Notes: a model not told the origin generated them from the letters alone. 64,000 nt of DNA from Komagataeibacter diospyri (GCF_006538165.1 NZ_BDLU01000063.1:124001-188000), one strand, 5' to 3'. Positions 27,773-38,470 are shown, counted from the first letter of the stretch. A program made the numbers and translations.

Positions 27773-29659
27773 ATGACAGAAAACACAACGACAACTTCAC
27801 CCGAAGCCACGGGCGAACAGCATGAATTCAGCGCCGAGGTCGGCCGCCTGCTCGACCTTGTGGTGCATGCGCTTTATTCCGAACGCGAGATCTTCCTGCG
27901 CGAACTTGTCGCCAACGCGGCAGACGCGACTGACAAGCGGCGTTTCGAGGCCCTGACCGATGGTGCCCGTGCGCTGCCCGATGATGCCAAGATCCGCATC
28001 AATCCCGACAAGGACGCCCGCCTGCTGACCATAAGCGATGATGGCGCGGGCATGAGCAAGGAAGAACTGGCCCGCAATCTTGGCACCATCGCGCGTTCAG
28101 GCACCCGTGCCTTTGGCGAGGAACTGGCCAATGCCAGGCCTGAGGACAAGCCCAGCCTGATCGGGCAGTTCGGCGTGGGCTTCTATGCCGCCTTCATGGT
28201 GGCGGACCGGGTGGACGTGATCTCGCGCCGCGCGGGCAGCGACGAAGCGTGGTGCTGGTCTTCCACTGGCAAGGGCAACTATACGATCAGCCCGGCCACC
28301 CGTGACAGGCCGGGTACCGACATCATCATGCATATCAAGGAAGATGCGAACGACTTTCTTGATTCATGGCAGCTTGAGAACATCGTGCGCAAATGGGCGG
28401 ATCACATCTCGTGGCCCATCACCATTGTCAAGGATGATGGCGAGGAAACATCCGCCAACAAGGGCACGGCGCTGTGGCGCAAGCCGCGTGGCGAGATTGA
28501 TGAAGAACAGCTGAACGAATTCTATCGCCACGTCAGCCACAACTTCGACACGCCATGGGCAACGCTGCACTGGCATGCCGAAGGAATGCTGGAATTCTCT
28601 GCCCTGCTGTTCATCCCCGGCAGCAAGCCGTTTGAATTCGCCGAACCGGTGCGTGAAAGCCAGATCCGCCTGCATGTCCGCCGCATGTTCATTACCGATG
28701 ATGCCGGGCTGCTGCCGCCATGGCTGCGCTTTGTCACCGGCGTGGTGGATACCGAAGACCTGCCGCTGAACGTATCGCGTGAAATGCTGCAGGCGACGCC
28801 GGTGCTGGCGCGCATCCGCAAGGCCGTGACCAACCGCGTGATCTCCGAACTCAGGACCCGCAGCAAGGACGAGGCGGATTTCGAGAAGTTCTGGGACAAT
28901 TTCGGCCCGACCTTCAAGGAAGGCATATGGGACGATGCCGAACACCGCACGGAACTGGCCGCCATCGCGCGTTTCCGTTCCAGCACGCAGGACGGCTGGA
29001 CCACGCTGGACGCCTACCTTGAGCGCAAGAAGCCCGAGCAGGAAGCCATCTACTACCTGACCGGCGACCGCACGGAAATGCTGCCGTCCTCGCCGCAGCT
29101 TGAAGGTTTCCGCGCCCGTGGCATCGAGGTGCTGCTGCTGTCCGATCCAGTGGATTCCTTCTGGCCCGAACGTCTGGGTGTGTACAAGGACACGCCCCTG
29201 CGTAATATCAGCCAGTTCCACACTGATCTGGAAAAGTTCGGTGCGCCGGAGGAAACGCAGGCTGAAAAGGATGCGCTGGATGTCGTCATCCCAGCGCTGA
29301 AGGAAGCCCTGGGTGACGCGGTATCGGATGTGAAGGGCACCAACCGTCTGGTCAACAGCGCCGTGGTGCTGGCGGCTCCCGAGTCCGGTCCGGATCTGCA
29401 GATGCTTCGCCTGATGAAGCGCAGCGGCCAGCAGGTGCCTGACACAGCACCCGTGCTGCAGGTCAATCCCGGCCATCCGCTGATAGCGGATCTTGCAACC
29501 CGGGTGAAGAATGGCGACCCGGTGCAGGACATTGCCCTGACGCTTATGGATATGGCCCGTATCCAGGACGGCGAAAGTCCGAAGGACCCGACTGGCTTTG
29601 CCCAGCGCCTGACTATGATCCTGACCCGCCTGCCGCTGTCGGACGGGCCGCAGGGCTGA
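27773..29659 (+). CDS. htpG: molecular chaperone HtpG (Hsp90)
   Basis: Bacterial Hsp90, an ATP-dependent dimeric chaperone. It is 628 aa from ATG 27773, with GAAGGA upstream. An in-frame TTG at 27734 would add 13 residues. The GHKL ATPase domain has [30 protein letters not shown] and [13 protein letters not shown]. The middle domain carries [11 protein letters not shown] with the catalytic Arg. The C-terminal dimerisation region includes [15 protein letters not shown] clear terminator and element copy E follow. Confidence 0.97.
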   Translation: MTENTTTTSPEATGEQHEFSAEVGRLLDLVVHALYSEREIFLRELVANAADATDKRRFEALTDGARALPDDAKIRINPDKDARLLTISDDGAGMSKEELARNLGTIARSGTRAFGEELANARPEDKPSLIGQFGVGFYAAFMVADRVDVISRRAGSDEAWCWSSTGKGNYTISPATRDRPGTDIIMHIKEDANDFLDSWQLENIVRKWADHISWPITIVKDDGEETSANKGTALWRKPRGEIDEEQLNEFYRHVSHNFDTPWATLHWHAEGMLEFSALLFIPGSKPFEFAEPVRESQIRLHVRRMFITDDAGLLPPWLRFVTGVVDTEDLPLNVSREMLQATPVLARIRKAVTNRVISELRTRSKDEADFEKFWDNFGPTFKEGIWDDAEHRTELAAIARFRSSTQDGWTTLDAYLERKKPEQEAIYYLTGDRTEMLPSSPQLEGFRARGIEVLLLSDPVDSFWPERLGVYKDTPLRNISQFHTDLEKFGAPEETQAEKDALDVVIPALKEALGDAVSDVKGTNRLVNSAVVLAAPESGPDLQMLRLMKRSGQQVPDTAPVLQVNPGHPLIADLATRVKNGDPVQDIALTLMDMARIQDGESPKDPTGFAQRLTMILTRLPLSDGPQG

Positions 29660-29685
29660 GTATTCCGGTCCCGTCAGCCTGACTG

Positions 29686-29728
29686 GTAAAAAATCCCGCC
29701 ATGCATCGCGCATGGCGGGATTTTTTTT
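29686..29728 (+). terminator. rho-independent terminator after htpG
   Basis: AAAAAATCCCGCCATG pairs with CATGGCGGGA, with a short loop and T8 after the stem; the left flank is A-rich. Strong by eye. Confidence 0.92.
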
Positions 29729-29772
29729 GGTTTTGAAGACTGTTTGAAAGCAACGTATTGATAAATAAAAAT

Positions 29773-29855
29773 AAAATTTTCAGGTGTCCTCTTTATTCAC
29801 AAAAAGGCGGCGTTCTTTGACGCTTGTTTGGGAAAAGCTTCACCAGAATTTCTTT
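29773..29855 (+). repeat. dispersed double-hairpin element, copy E
   Basis: Begins AAAATTTTCAGG and ends CACCAGAATTTCTTT. The outer arms differ from consensus in a matching way (AAATTTTC with GAATTT). Hairpin 1 keeps AAAAAGGCGG on the right. Hairpin 2 is CGCTTGTTTGGGAAAAGCTT, eroded. The lead-in ACGTATTGATAAATAA is shared with copy C. Confidence 0.7.
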
Positions 29856-30188
29856 ACGATTTGCACGATTTCGCCTGTCTGCCCGGCATGAAATGGCTGT
29901 GTTTCTTCTAAGCGTTACTGTGCGGGCGTTATTTCTGTCCCCTTTCCGGTGCATGGGACCGGGTCTGCATACATGGTCTGGCATATGGTTCCGGTGTGGA
30001 ATACTGTGCGGACTGCCTGTATGATGGTGTCATGCAGGGACGGGGCCATGCTGCCACGGTGGTACGAAAGGCCCATATTACCGGTTCATGAAGTATTCGG
30101 GTCCAGGGGGGCTTGAATGCCTGTCGGCCGGATGCTTCCCTACGCGCCCTTTTGTGTGTTCTGGTTTTTCGATGGCGGCAAGTATTAT
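29856..30188. other. non-coding stretch upstream of mtnA
   Basis: About 330 bp with no convincing gene, RNA or riboswitch. In-frame codons upstream of the mtnA ATG are open from 30117 but carry no family similarity. Confidence 0.5.
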
Positions 30189-31280
30189 ATGAAAATTGAT
30201 AACGTCTCTTATCGCAGCGTATGGGTGGACACGGATGATGGCTGGTCGGTCCGTATCTTTGACCAGACTCGCCTGCCATGGTCGCTTGATATCCTGCGCC
30301 TGACCGAACGCGATCAGGTGGCGCATGCCATCCGCACCATGCAGGTGCGCGGCGCGCCGCTGATTGGTGCTGTCGCGGCTTATGGGCTGGCGCTGGCCCT
30401 GCGTCAGGACAGCAGCGATGCAGCCATGGAACGTGACGCGGCGTTGCTTGCGGCCACACGGCCCACGGCGGTCAACCTTGGCTGGGCGATCCGGCGTATG
30501 CTGACCCGCCTGCGCACCACCGCGCCTGCGGACCGCGTGGCGGCGGCGTATGACGAAGCCGGGCGTATCTGTGATGAAGACGTGATCCAGAATGAAGCCA
30601 TTGGCCGGCAGGGCCTTGAGCTGATCGAAGAAATCGCTGCCCGTCGCCCCGGTCCGGTCAACATCATGACCCACTGCAACGCGGGCTGGATCGCGACAGT
30701 GGACTGGGGCACCGCACTTGCGCCGATCTATATGGCGCATGACCGGGGCATTGACGTGCATGTGTGGGTGGATGAAACCCGCCCGCGCAACCAGGGTGCG
30801 TCGCTGACCGCATGGGAACTGGGCCGCCACGGTGTCAGGCACACCGTCATTGCCGATAATGCAGGCGGGCACCTGATGCAGCATGGTCAGGTGGATATGG
30901 TGATCGTGGGGACCGACCGCGTGACCCGCACGGGTGATGTGGCCAACAAGATCGGCACGTACCTCAAGGCGCTGGCGGCTCATGACAATGGCGTGCCCTT
31001 CTGGGTGGCGCTGCCGTCCACCACCATCGATTGGACCATCAACGATGGCGTGAAGGAAATCCCCATCGAGGAACGCAGCGGGCGTGAAGTCACCCATATC
31101 CAGGGGCGCGACGAAGCAGGCAGCGTGACCAGCGTGCAGCTTGTGCCCGATGGCAGTGCGGCCGCCAACCCGGCGTTTGACGTGACCCCGGCACGTCTTG
31201 TGACCGGACTGATTACCGAACGTGGGCGTTGCCCCGCCACGGCGGACGGGCTGTGCGACCTGTTCCCCGAATACGTGTAA
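30189..31280 (+). CDS. mtnA: S-methyl-5-thioribose-1-phosphate isomerase
   Basis: Methionine-salvage isomerase converting methylthioribose-1-P to methylthioribulose-1-P, eIF2B-alpha/beta/delta-like fold. It is 363 aa from ATG 30189 (MKIDNVSYRSVW). Family features are MQVRGAPLIGAVAAYGLAL, RPTAVNLGWAI, the catalytic Cys in MTHCNAGW, DETRPRNQGA and the catalytic Asp in VGTDRVTRTGD. No other mtn gene is adjacent, so the rest of the pathway must lie elsewhere. Confidence 0.94.
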   Translation: MKIDNVSYRSVWVDTDDGWSVRIFDQTRLPWSLDILRLTERDQVAHAIRTMQVRGAPLIGAVAAYGLALALRQDSSDAAMERDAALLAATRPTAVNLGWAIRRMLTRLRTTAPADRVAAAYDEAGRICDEDVIQNEAIGRQGLELIEEIAARRPGPVNIMTHCNAGWIATVDWGTALAPIYMAHDRGIDVHVWVDETRPRNQGASLTAWELGRHGVRHTVIADNAGGHLMQHGQVDMVIVGTDRVTRTGDVANKIGTYLKALAAHDNGVPFWVALPSTTIDWTINDGVKEIPIEERSGREVTHIQGRDEAGSVTSVQLVPDGSAAANPAFDVTPARLVTGLITERGRCPATADGLCDLFPEYV

Positions 31281-31414
31281 GGTACGGCCCCGCAGGCCGG
31301 GGCTGCCACCTATAACCTTGACAGGCGTGGGCGGGATTGGCTTTGTCGCGCCTGCAACCGGGTGTGGCCCCATGGGGCGCATCCCCCCAAATCTGGTAGA
31401 ATCAGGACAAGATC

Positions 31415-33211
31415 ATGCATCCCTATCGTACCCATAGCTGTGCGGCCCTGCGGGCTGCGGACGCCGGGCAGACGGCCCGCCTTTCCGGATGGGTACATTC
31501 CAAGCGCGATCATGGCGGCCTGCTGTTCATTGACCTGCGCGACCATTTCGGCATGACGCAGATCGTGATTCCCGCAGGCTCCCCCGTGCTGGAAACGGCG
31601 GAACGCGTGCGCGTGGAAAGCGTGCTGACGGTCACGGGCGAAGTCGTGCTGCGTGATGGCGCGACCAAGAACCCGAACCTGCCCACGGGTGAGATCGAAT
31701 TGCGCGCGCGAGAGATCGAGGTCCAGTCCTGCGCCGACGTGCTGCCACTGCAGGTGGCGGGCAACGAGCACTACCCCGAGGACCTGCGCCTGACCTACCG
31801 CTATATCGACCTGCGTCGTGAGAAGGTGCATCGCAACATCATGCTGCGCGCGCAGGTAATCGCCAGCCTGCGCAAGCGGATGACGGATCTGGGCTTTGTG
31901 GAATTCCAGACCCCGATCCTGACCGCATCCTCGCCCGAAGGGGCGCGTGACTTCCTCGTGCCCGCACGTATGCATCCGGGCAGGTTCTACGCCCTGCCGC
32001 AGGCCCCGCAGCAGTTCAAGCAGCTTGCGATGGTGGCGGGCTTCGACCGCTATTTCCAGATCGCACCGTGCTTCCGTGACGAAGCCGCCCGGGCGGACCG
32101 CTCACCGGGTGAGTTCTATCAGCTTGATTTCGAAATGGCGTTCGCGACACAGGAAGACGTGTTCGCGACCCTTGAGCCGGTGATGGAAGGCGTGTTCCGC
32201 GAATTCGGCGGTGGCCGCATTGTCAGCGAAGGGCCGTTCGAGCGCATTCCCTACGCCACGGCCATGGAAGTCTATGGCAGTGACAAACCCGACCTGCGCA
32301 ACCCGCTCAGGCTGTCGGACGTGACCGAAGCCTTCGCCGGTTCCGGCTTTGGCCTGTTTGCGCGCATCGCAGCCGATGGTGGCCAGATCCGTGCCATTCC
32401 GGCCCCCGGTGCGGGCGACCGCCCGCGTGCATTCTTTGACAAGCTGAACAACTGGGCGCGCGAATCCGGCGCCGGTGGCCTTGGCTACATCATCTTCGCC
32501 GAAGAGGGCGGCAAGGGCCCGATCGCCAAGAACCTTGAAGCCGAGCGCATTGAGGCCATCCGTGCCAGGACCGGCCTGAAGGCCGGGGATGCCGTGTTCT
32601 TCGTGGCGGGCAAGGGTGATGAGATGGTCAAGTTCTCCGGTGCGGTGCGCACGCGCGTTGCGACTGAACTGGACCTGATCGAACAGAACGCCTTCCGCTT
32701 CTGCTGGATCACGGATTTCCCGATGTACGAGCGCAACGAGGAAACGGGCGAGATCGATTTCTCCCACAACCCGTTCTCCATGCCGCAGGGTGGTATGGAC
32801 GCGCTGCAGAATCAGGACCCGCTGACCATCAAGGCCTACCAGTACGATATCGTGTGTAACGGCATCGAACTGTCCTCGGGCGCGATCCGTAACCACCAGC
32901 CCGACGTGATGATCCGTGCGTTCGAAATCGCGGGCTACCCGGCCAGCGAGGTCGAGGCCCGTTTTGGTGGCATGCTCAATGCCTTCCGCTATGGCGCGCC
33001 GCCGCATGGTGGTTCGGCGCCGGGTGTGGATCGTATCGTGATGCTGCTGGCTGATGAGCCGAACATCCGTGAGGTGATCCTGTTCCCGCTCAACCAGCAG
33101 GGCGAGGACCTGATGATGGGGGCACCCGCCCCGGTCGAGCTGCAGCGGCTGAAGGAACTGTCCCTTGCCCTCGACCTGCCACGCCCCAAGCCCGGTCAGA
33201 CCAAGAACTGA
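31415..33211 (+). CDS. aspS: aspartyl-tRNA synthetase (probably Asp/Asn type)
   Basis: Class IIb aminoacyl-tRNA synthetase of 598 aa, the long bacterial form. The N-terminal OB fold begins [12 protein letters not shown] and has [21 protein letters not shown]. Motif 2 is [19 protein letters not shown]. The GAD insertion lies between about residues 290 and 420, and motif 3 is [17 protein letters not shown]. Alphaproteobacterial enzymes are often non-discriminating and work with GatCAB; that is family knowledge, not seen here. AGGA precedes the ATG. The next gene starts 8 bp downstream. Confidence 0.96.
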   Translation: MHPYRTHSCAALRAADAGQTARLSGWVHSKRDHGGLLFIDLRDHFGMTQIVIPAGSPVLETAERVRVESVLTVTGEVVLRDGATKNPNLPTGEIELRAREIEVQSCADVLPLQVAGNEHYPEDLRLTYRYIDLRREKVHRNIMLRAQVIASLRKRMTDLGFVEFQTPILTASSPEGARDFLVPARMHPGRFYALPQAPQQFKQLAMVAGFDRYFQIAPCFRDEAARADRSPGEFYQLDFEMAFATQEDVFATLEPVMEGVFREFGGGRIVSEGPFERIPYATAMEVYGSDKPDLRNPLRLSDVTEAFAGSGFGLFARIAADGGQIRAIPAPGAGDRPRAFFDKLNNWARESGAGGLGYIIFAEEGGKGPIAKNLEAERIEAIRARTGLKAGDAVFFVAGKGDEMVKFSGAVRTRVATELDLIEQNAFRFCWITDFPMYERNEETGEIDFSHNPFSMPQGGMDALQNQDPLTIKAYQYDIVCNGIELSSGAIRNHQPDVMIRAFEIAGYPASEVEARFGGMLNAFRYGAPPHGGSAPGVDRIVMLLADEPNIREVILFPLNQQGEDLMMGAPAPVELQRLKELSLALDLPRPKPGQTKN

Positions 33212-33219
33212 GTGGCGTG

Positions 33220-34128
33220 ATGCCAGCCGATGCACTTGCCTGCCTGATACCCCGTGCCGTGCAGTACGGGGTACCGGTGGGACGGTGTTGCATGATGGTG
33301 GGCATGACGCTGGCGTGCCTGTGGCGCACCACACCCGTACAGGCAGCACCCGTCATGGCCGCCCACCGCGCGGTCTATGACCTGACGCTGGTGGCGGTCA
33401 ACGGTGGCGATGTCGTCACGGCGGAGGGAAAGCTGACCTTCGTCCTGTCCGATATGTGTTCGGCATGGTCCACGCAGCAGCAGCTCCGTCTTCGCACCGT
33501 GGGCCGTGACGGGGCGGAATCAGTCAGTGATTCGGATTACGCCGTGCTGGAGGAAAAGGACGGCTCGTCCCTGGTCTTTCGCGCCGACCAGACGGAAAAC
33601 GGCCATCCCGCCCCCCGTATCGCGGGGGAGGCGCATATGCGTCCTACCGGGGGACAGGCACATTACACCAACCCCGCAGTACATGACGTGACGCTGCCTG
33701 CGGGCACGCTGTTTCCCGTGGCCCATACGGCGGCGGTCATTCAGGCGGGGCAGGACGGGCAGGGGCCGATTGCCCCTTATCTGTTCGATGGTACGGTGGA
33801 TACGGGGGCGCTTGGTACATACGTGCTGTTTCTGGGGCATGATGCGCCTCCGGTCGTGACCACGTTTCCTGCCCTTGTTCCGCTTGCGGCACAGCGGGTG
33901 CATATCGCCTATTACAATACCACTACCCGCGATATGACCCCCGTGTTTGAAACGGGGATGCGCTATTTCAGCAATGGCGTGGCCGACCGGGTGGATATGA
34001 ATTTCGGGCAGTTCCGGATGTCGGGCACGTTACGCGAATTCCGGCTGCTGCCAGCGCCCGACCATTGCCCGGTACCCGGTGGGGTACGCGGGCATGGGGG
34101 TGTCAGTCCGTCGCATCCGCCAGCGTAA
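33220..34128 (+). CDS. DUF1849 / EipB-like periplasmic protein
   Basis: About 302 aa. The start is uncertain between GTG 33217, ATG 33220 and ATG 33292. A signal peptide is clear (MVGMTLACLWRTTPVQA). The mature part begins AHRAVYDLTLV, the hallmark of the alphaproteobacterial DUF1849 family, whose Brucella member EipB is needed for envelope integrity. Two cysteines (DMCSAW early, DHCPVP late) match the family's conserved disulfide. It follows aspS after 8 bp, probably cotranscribed. Its 3' end overlaps that of xth on the other strand by 26 bp. Confidence 0.83.
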   Translation: MPADALACLIPRAVQYGVPVGRCCMMVGMTLACLWRTTPVQAAPVMAAHRAVYDLTLVAVNGGDVVTAEGKLTFVLSDMCSAWSTQQQLRLRTVGRDGAESVSDSDYAVLEEKDGSSLVFRADQTENGHPAPRIAGEAHMRPTGGQAHYTNPAVHDVTLPAGTLFPVAHTAAVIQAGQDGQGPIAPYLFDGTVDTGALGTYVLFLGHDAPPVVTTFPALVPLAAQRVHIAYYNTTTRDMTPVFETGMRYFSNGVADRVDMNFGQFRMSGTLREFRLLPAPDHCPVPGGVRGHGGVSPSHPPA

Positions 34129-34888
34129 CCGCCAGCGGCACATGGTCGGATGGCTGCGGCCTGCCCCGCTCATCACGTGCGGGCAGGGTGGTCAGTAACC
34201 GTTCGGCCACGCGGGGGGAGAGCAGGGCATGGTCAATGCGCAGCCCGCTGTCACGTTGCCACGCGGCTGCCTGATAATCCCAGAATGTATAGAACCGGCC
34301 CACCGGGTGCAGCGCACGCAGCGCATCGGTCAGGCCAAGCCATAACAGGCGGCGGAAGGCGGCGCGGCTTTGCGGGCGGACCAGCGCGTCATCGGGGGAC
34401 AGTGCGCCGGGGGCGCAGTCTTCATCAGTGGGGCAGACGTTGTAATCACCCAGCAGGACGAAATCCTGCCCCGCCTGCAGCATGCCACGTGCATGCAGCA
34501 CCAGTGCCTCCATGAATGCCAGCTTGGAGTCGTAGCCAGCAGAACCGCCGGAATTGCCGTTGGGCAGATACAGGTTGCCAAATACCAGCCCGCAACTGCG
34601 GATCTCGACATAGCGTGCCTGTGCCGGATCGGTTTCCCAGCCGGGCAGGGCGGTGTGCGTGACCTCATGCGGGTGGCGGGTCAGGATGGCGACGCCGTTA
34701 TAGCTTTTCTGCCCGACCACGACGCTGTCATAGCCCGCAGCCCTGAACACATCGACGGGAAAGACCTCGGTCTGGCACTTGATTTCCTGCAGCGCCAGCA
34801 CATCGGGCTGTTCGCGGGCCAGATAGTCCAGCACATGGTCCTGACGCTGGCGGATGGAATTGACGTTCCAGGTAGCGAATTTCATCAT
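34103..34888 (-). CDS. xth: exodeoxyribonuclease III (AP endonuclease)
   Basis: Mg2+-dependent AP endonuclease and 3'-5' exonuclease of base-excision repair. It is 261 aa starting MMKFATWNVNSIRQR at 34888. The EEP motifs are present: VLALQEIKCQ with metal-binding Glu, GNLYLPNG, LLGDYNVCP, RIDHALLSP and the C-terminal SDHVPL with catalytic His. The ATG overlaps the erpA stop (ATGA), so the two are coupled. Confidence 0.94.
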   Translation of the reverse strand: MMKFATWNVNSIRQRQDHVLDYLAREQPDVLALQEIKCQTEVFPVDVFRAAGYDSVVVGQKSYNGVAILTRHPHEVTHTALPGWETDPAQARYVEIRSCGLVFGNLYLPNGNSGGSAGYDSKLAFMEALVLHARGMLQAGQDFVLLGDYNVCPTDEDCAPGALSPDDALVRPQSRAAFRRLLWLGLTDALRALHPVGRFYTFWDYQAAAWQRDSGLRIDHALLSPRVAERLLTTLPARDERGRPQPSDHVPLAVTLADATD

Positions 34889-35250
34889 TCGACCGAAAAG
34901 CTCGTGCCACATCCGCATGATGACGCGGCATTGGGATTGCGCACGGTAAAGTGCGCGCCCATCAGGCTGTCATCAAAATGCAGTTCGGCCCCCGACAGCA
35001 GGTCCATGCTGGCCGGATCGACCACGACACGGACCGTTCCCGCTGGGATGACGATATCATCGGGCCGGCTTTCACCATCCAGCGCGAATTTGTACTGGAA
35101 GCCGTTGCACCCCCCGGCCTCGACCGATACCCGCAGCGCGGGTTCGCCCCCAGGGCTTGCTGGCTGTTCATCCAGTATTTCACGCAGGCGGCAGGCGGCC
35201 GCGTCCGATACGCGGAAGCTTTCGGTGGCGGGGGCAGGGGGCATGGACAT
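34885..35250 (-). CDS. erpA: iron-sulfur cluster insertion protein (ErpA/IscA family)
   Basis: A-type Fe-S carrier of 121 aa. The three ligand cysteines are C48 in EAGGCNGFQY, and C112 and C114 in SSCGCGTSF. ErpA delivers clusters to target apoproteins. IscA and SufA are the alternative names within the family, and no isc or suf operon is adjacent to decide. It is translationally coupled to xth. Confidence 0.9.
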   Translation of the reverse strand: MSMPPAPATESFRVSDAAACRLREILDEQPASPGGEPALRVSVEAGGCNGFQYKFALDGESRPDDIVIPAGTVRVVVDPASMDLLSGAELHFDDSLMGAHFTVRNPNAASSCGCGTSFSVE

Positions 35251-35377
35251 CGGGTTTCACCATGATCAATGGCGCGCAGGGTCATGGGATCATGTTGGCC
35301 ACGGGCTGCGCGCGGGTTATGGATGGGCGGCGGTATCATCATGTGCCGTTCCATCCATGGCTGGATCCTGATCTTAT

Positions 35378-36556
35378 ATGAGTACTGCACCCTATGCTGT
35401 CCAGACCGCCACGGCCCGTGGCAGGCTCTATCCCGAAGCCGAGGCCCCGACCCGCAGCCCATGGCAGCGTGACCGTGACCGGGTGCTGCATTCGGCGGGG
35501 TTTCGCACGCTGCAGTACAAGACGCAGGTTTTTCTCAACCACGAAGGCGATTTTTTCCGCACCCGCCTGACCCATTCGCTGGAAGTGGCCCAGATCGCCC
35601 GGTCCATCGCGCGCCGGCTGGGGCTGGAGGAAGACCTGACCGAAGGTCTCGCCTTGGCCCACGACTTGGGCCATACCCCCTTTGGCCATGCAGGGGAGGA
35701 AGCGCTGTCGGCGGCCATGAAGCCGTGGGGTGGTTTCGACCACAATACGCAGTCCCTGCGGCTGGTGACGCTGCTGGAACGCCGGTATTTCGCCTTTGAC
35801 GGCCTGAACCTGACATGGGAAATGCTCGAAGGGCTGACCAAGCATAACGGGCCGGTGGATCATCCCACGCCCTATGTCGCCGATTATGCGGCCAGGCATG
35901 GCCTGGAACTGGGCAGCTATGCCGCAGCAGAGGCACAGGTCGCGGCCCTGTCGGATGATATCGCCTACCATGCCCATGATCTTGATGATGGCCTGCGCGC
36001 GGGCCTGCTGCATATCGAGGAACTGGAAAGCCTGCCCGTCGTGCGTGAAGCGCTGGCCGATGCCCGTAATGCCCAGCGCCTCAGTGGTTGTCATGCCAGC
36101 AATAACGATCCCCGCCTGCGGCATGAAACCATCCGCCGGGTCATCAACACGCTGGCCATGGACCTGATCGGGCAGACCCAGCGCAACCTTGAACGCCTTG
36201 CCCCGAAATGTTCCGATGATATCCGCCACGCGGCCCGTCCCGTGGTGGCGTACAGCCCGGATATTGCTGCAGCCAACCTGGAAATCCGCAAATTCCTGTA
36301 TGCGCGGCTGTACCGTCACTGGCGCGTCAACCGCATGACACGCAAGGCGCGGCTGACGGTCGAATCGATTTTCACCATCCTGTCGGAAAACCTGACACTG
36401 CTGCCTGATGGCACGCGTGAGCCTGCCCTTGCGGCGCAGGATGGGGGCGACAGGGCGGGTGCATGCCGCGTGGTGGCGGATTATATCGCCGGTATGACCG
36501 ATCGTTGCGCGATGGAAGAATATCGACGGTTGACGGACCTGTCCTCGCCGGGGTGA
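35378..36556 (+). CDS. dgt: dGTP triphosphohydrolase-like HD-domain protein
   Basis: HD-superfamily dNTP triphosphohydrolase, 392 aa. RTRLTHSLEVAQIAR carries H66. The HD pair is in LALAHDLGHTPFGHAGE (H95, D96). The fourth ligand Asp is in ALSDDIAYHAHDLDD. It belongs to the dGTPase-like subfamily of alphaproteobacteria, which often hydrolyses several dNTPs. It lies just upstream of argS in the same direction, which is its common context. Confidence 0.93.
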   Translation: MSTAPYAVQTATARGRLYPEAEAPTRSPWQRDRDRVLHSAGFRTLQYKTQVFLNHEGDFFRTRLTHSLEVAQIARSIARRLGLEEDLTEGLALAHDLGHTPFGHAGEEALSAAMKPWGGFDHNTQSLRLVTLLERRYFAFDGLNLTWEMLEGLTKHNGPVDHPTPYVADYAARHGLELGSYAAAEAQVAALSDDIAYHAHDLDDGLRAGLLHIEELESLPVVREALADARNAQRLSGCHASNNDPRLRHETIRRVINTLAMDLIGQTQRNLERLAPKCSDDIRHAARPVVAYSPDIAAANLEIRKFLYARLYRHWRVNRMTRKARLTVESIFTILSENLTLLPDGTREPALAAQDGGDRAGACRVVADYIAGMTDRCAMEEYRRLTDLSSPG

Positions 36557-36664
36557 AACACGCCCATTGCATTTATCCGATTGCCTGCCGTTCTGGTATC
36601 ACGGCAGGCCCTTTCTGCCGGGCCTGATGGCCCATTTACCGTTTTTGTTGGGAAACCGTGCCGC

Positions 36665-38470
36665 ATGTCAGACAGTCTGTTCGTCCGTTACCTTACGCAT
36701 GTGCGCGCAGCACTGGGCCGGATCGTCCCCGACCTGCCGACTGCGCTGCTGGACCGGGTGGAGGTCACGCCCACCCGCGATCCGGCCCATGGCGACCTTG
36801 CGACCAATGCGGCGCTGGTCGTCTCCAGGGGCGCGCGCCGCCGCCCGGCTGAAATTGCGGGCGAACTGGTAACGGCGCTGGCGGATGTACCCGGTATCGC
36901 GCATGCGGAAGTGGCCGGCCCCGGTTTCGTCAACATGCGCCTGGTCCCCGCCGTGTGGCAGGATGTCGCGCACAGTGTGCTTGCGACGGGGGAGGATTAT
37001 GGCACCAGCACCGCGGGTAACGGGGTAAAGGTGAATGTGGAATACGTGTCCGCCAACCCCACCGGCCCGATGCATGTCGGTCATTGCCGTGGGGCCGTGG
37101 TGGGCGACGTGCTGGCCAACCTGCTGATAAAGGCGGGTTACGAGGTCACGAAGGAATATTACATCAACGACGCCGGTGCGCAGGTTATCGCGCTGGCATG
37201 GGCGACCTACTGGCGCTATCTGCAGGCGCTGGGCACCACCATGACCGAGGAGGAATTCGCCTCTGTCGTGCCCGGTGGCGTGATCCAGTACGGTGGTGAC
37301 TATCTGGTGCCGGTCGGTGAGGCGCTGGCCCGCAAATTTACCGATAAACTCGCTGCCCCCGGCCTGAAACCCGCCGATCCCGCCGTGTGGCTGGATATTG
37401 TGAAGCGGGAGGCGGTCGATACCATGATGGCCATGATCCGTGAGGATCTGGCAGCTTTAGGCGTGCATCATGATGTCTTTACCAGCGAGGCGAAGATCCT
37501 GGCTGATGGTGAAACCGATCACGCCATCGCACAGCTGGAAAAGAAGGGCCTGATTTACGAAGGCGTGCTGGAGCCGCCCAAGGGCAAGCTGCCTGATGAC
37601 TGGGAAGCCCGGCCGCAGACGCTGTTCCGATCCAGCGAATTCGGGGATGACGTGGACCGTCCGCTGCGCAAGTCCGACGGGTCGAACACCTATTTCGCCA
37701 ACGACATCGGCTACCATGCCGACAAGATCCGCCGGGGCGCGGATGTGCTGGTGGATGTATGGGGGGCCGACCACGGCGGTTATGTTACGCGCATGAAGGC
37801 GGCGGTCGCGGCACTGGCGACAGACGGGCGGCCGGTTCTGGACGTGCTTTTGTGCCAGATCGTGCGTATCGTGCGTGATGGGCAGCCGGTGCGCATGTCC
37901 AAGCGTGCGGGGACGTTCGTGACCCTGCGCGACCTGATTGATGAGGTCGGGCGTGACGCCGTGCGCTTTACCATGCTGACCCGCAAGGCCGACGCGCAGA
38001 TGGAATTCGATCTGGATCAGGTCGTGGCGCAGAGCCGGGACAATCCCGTCTTCTATGTGCAGTACGCCCATGCGCGCTGCTGTTCGGTCCTGCGTTCGGC
38101 GGCGGAGATGGTCAATGATGGCAAAATACCGGGTGGCATCACGCCTGCGGAACTGGCGGGCGTGGACCTGTCGGGCCTGACGGCGGATGCGGAACTGGCG
38201 CTGCTGCAGCGTATGGCGCAGTGGCCCCGCATGGTCGAATCGGCGGCGGCGGCGCATGAACCGCACCGTATCGCCTTCTATCTCAATGAACTTGCGTCGG
38301 ATTTCCATGCGCTGTGGAACCGGGGACGTGATGATGCGACCCTGCGTTTCCTGCAGGAAGATGATATTGCCGCAACCCGCATGAAGCTTGCCCTTGTCGA
38401 GGCTACGGCAACCGTGCTGCGATCGGGGATGAAAGTGCTCGGCGTACAGCCGGTCGAGGAGATGCGATGA
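36665..38470 (+). CDS. argS: arginyl-tRNA synthetase
   Basis: Class I synthetase, 601 aa from ATG 36665 (MSDSLFVRYLTHV). The frame is open from 36581, but the extra residues are not family-like. The Arg-specific N-terminal domain is followed by the HIGH-type motif NPTGPMHVGHCRGAVVGD. A canonical-looking MSKRAGTF lies near residue 410, which is notable because many ArgRS lack a clear KMSKS. The C-terminal DALR anticodon-binding domain has VQYAHARCCSVLR. The stop overlaps the next ATG by ATGA. Confidence 0.96.
   Translation: MSDSLFVRYLTHVRAALGRIVPDLPTALLDRVEVTPTRDPAHGDLATNAALVVSRGARRRPAEIAGELVTALADVPGIAHAEVAGPGFVNMRLVPAVWQDVAHSVLATGEDYGTSTAGNGVKVNVEYVSANPTGPMHVGHCRGAVVGDVLANLLIKAGYEVTKEYYINDAGAQVIALAWATYWRYLQALGTTMTEEEFASVVPGGVIQYGGDYLVPVGEALARKFTDKLAAPGLKPADPAVWLDIVKREAVDTMMAMIREDLAALGVHHDVFTSEAKILADGETDHAIAQLEKKGLIYEGVLEPPKGKLPDDWEARPQTLFRSSEFGDDVDRPLRKSDGSNTYFANDIGYHADKIRRGADVLVDVWGADHGGYVTRMKAAVAALATDGRPVLDVLLCQIVRIVRDGQPVRMSKRAGTFVTLRDLIDEVGRDAVRFTMLTRKADAQMEFDLDQVVAQSRDNPVFYVQYAHARCCSVLRSAAEMVNDGKIPGGITPAELAGVDLSGLTADAELALLQRMAQWPRMVESAAAAHEPHRIAFYLNELASDFHALWNRGRDDATLRFLQEDDIAATRMKLALVEATATVLRSGMKVLGVQPVEEMR

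Noticed and set aside
28364..29713. 449-codon open frame on the minus strand inside htpG
   Set aside because: Shadow of htpG, which is a strongly conserved full-length Hsp90.
29856..30188. SAM-type riboswitch upstream of mtnA
   Set aside because: No recognisable conserved core of any SAM riboswitch class was found by eye.
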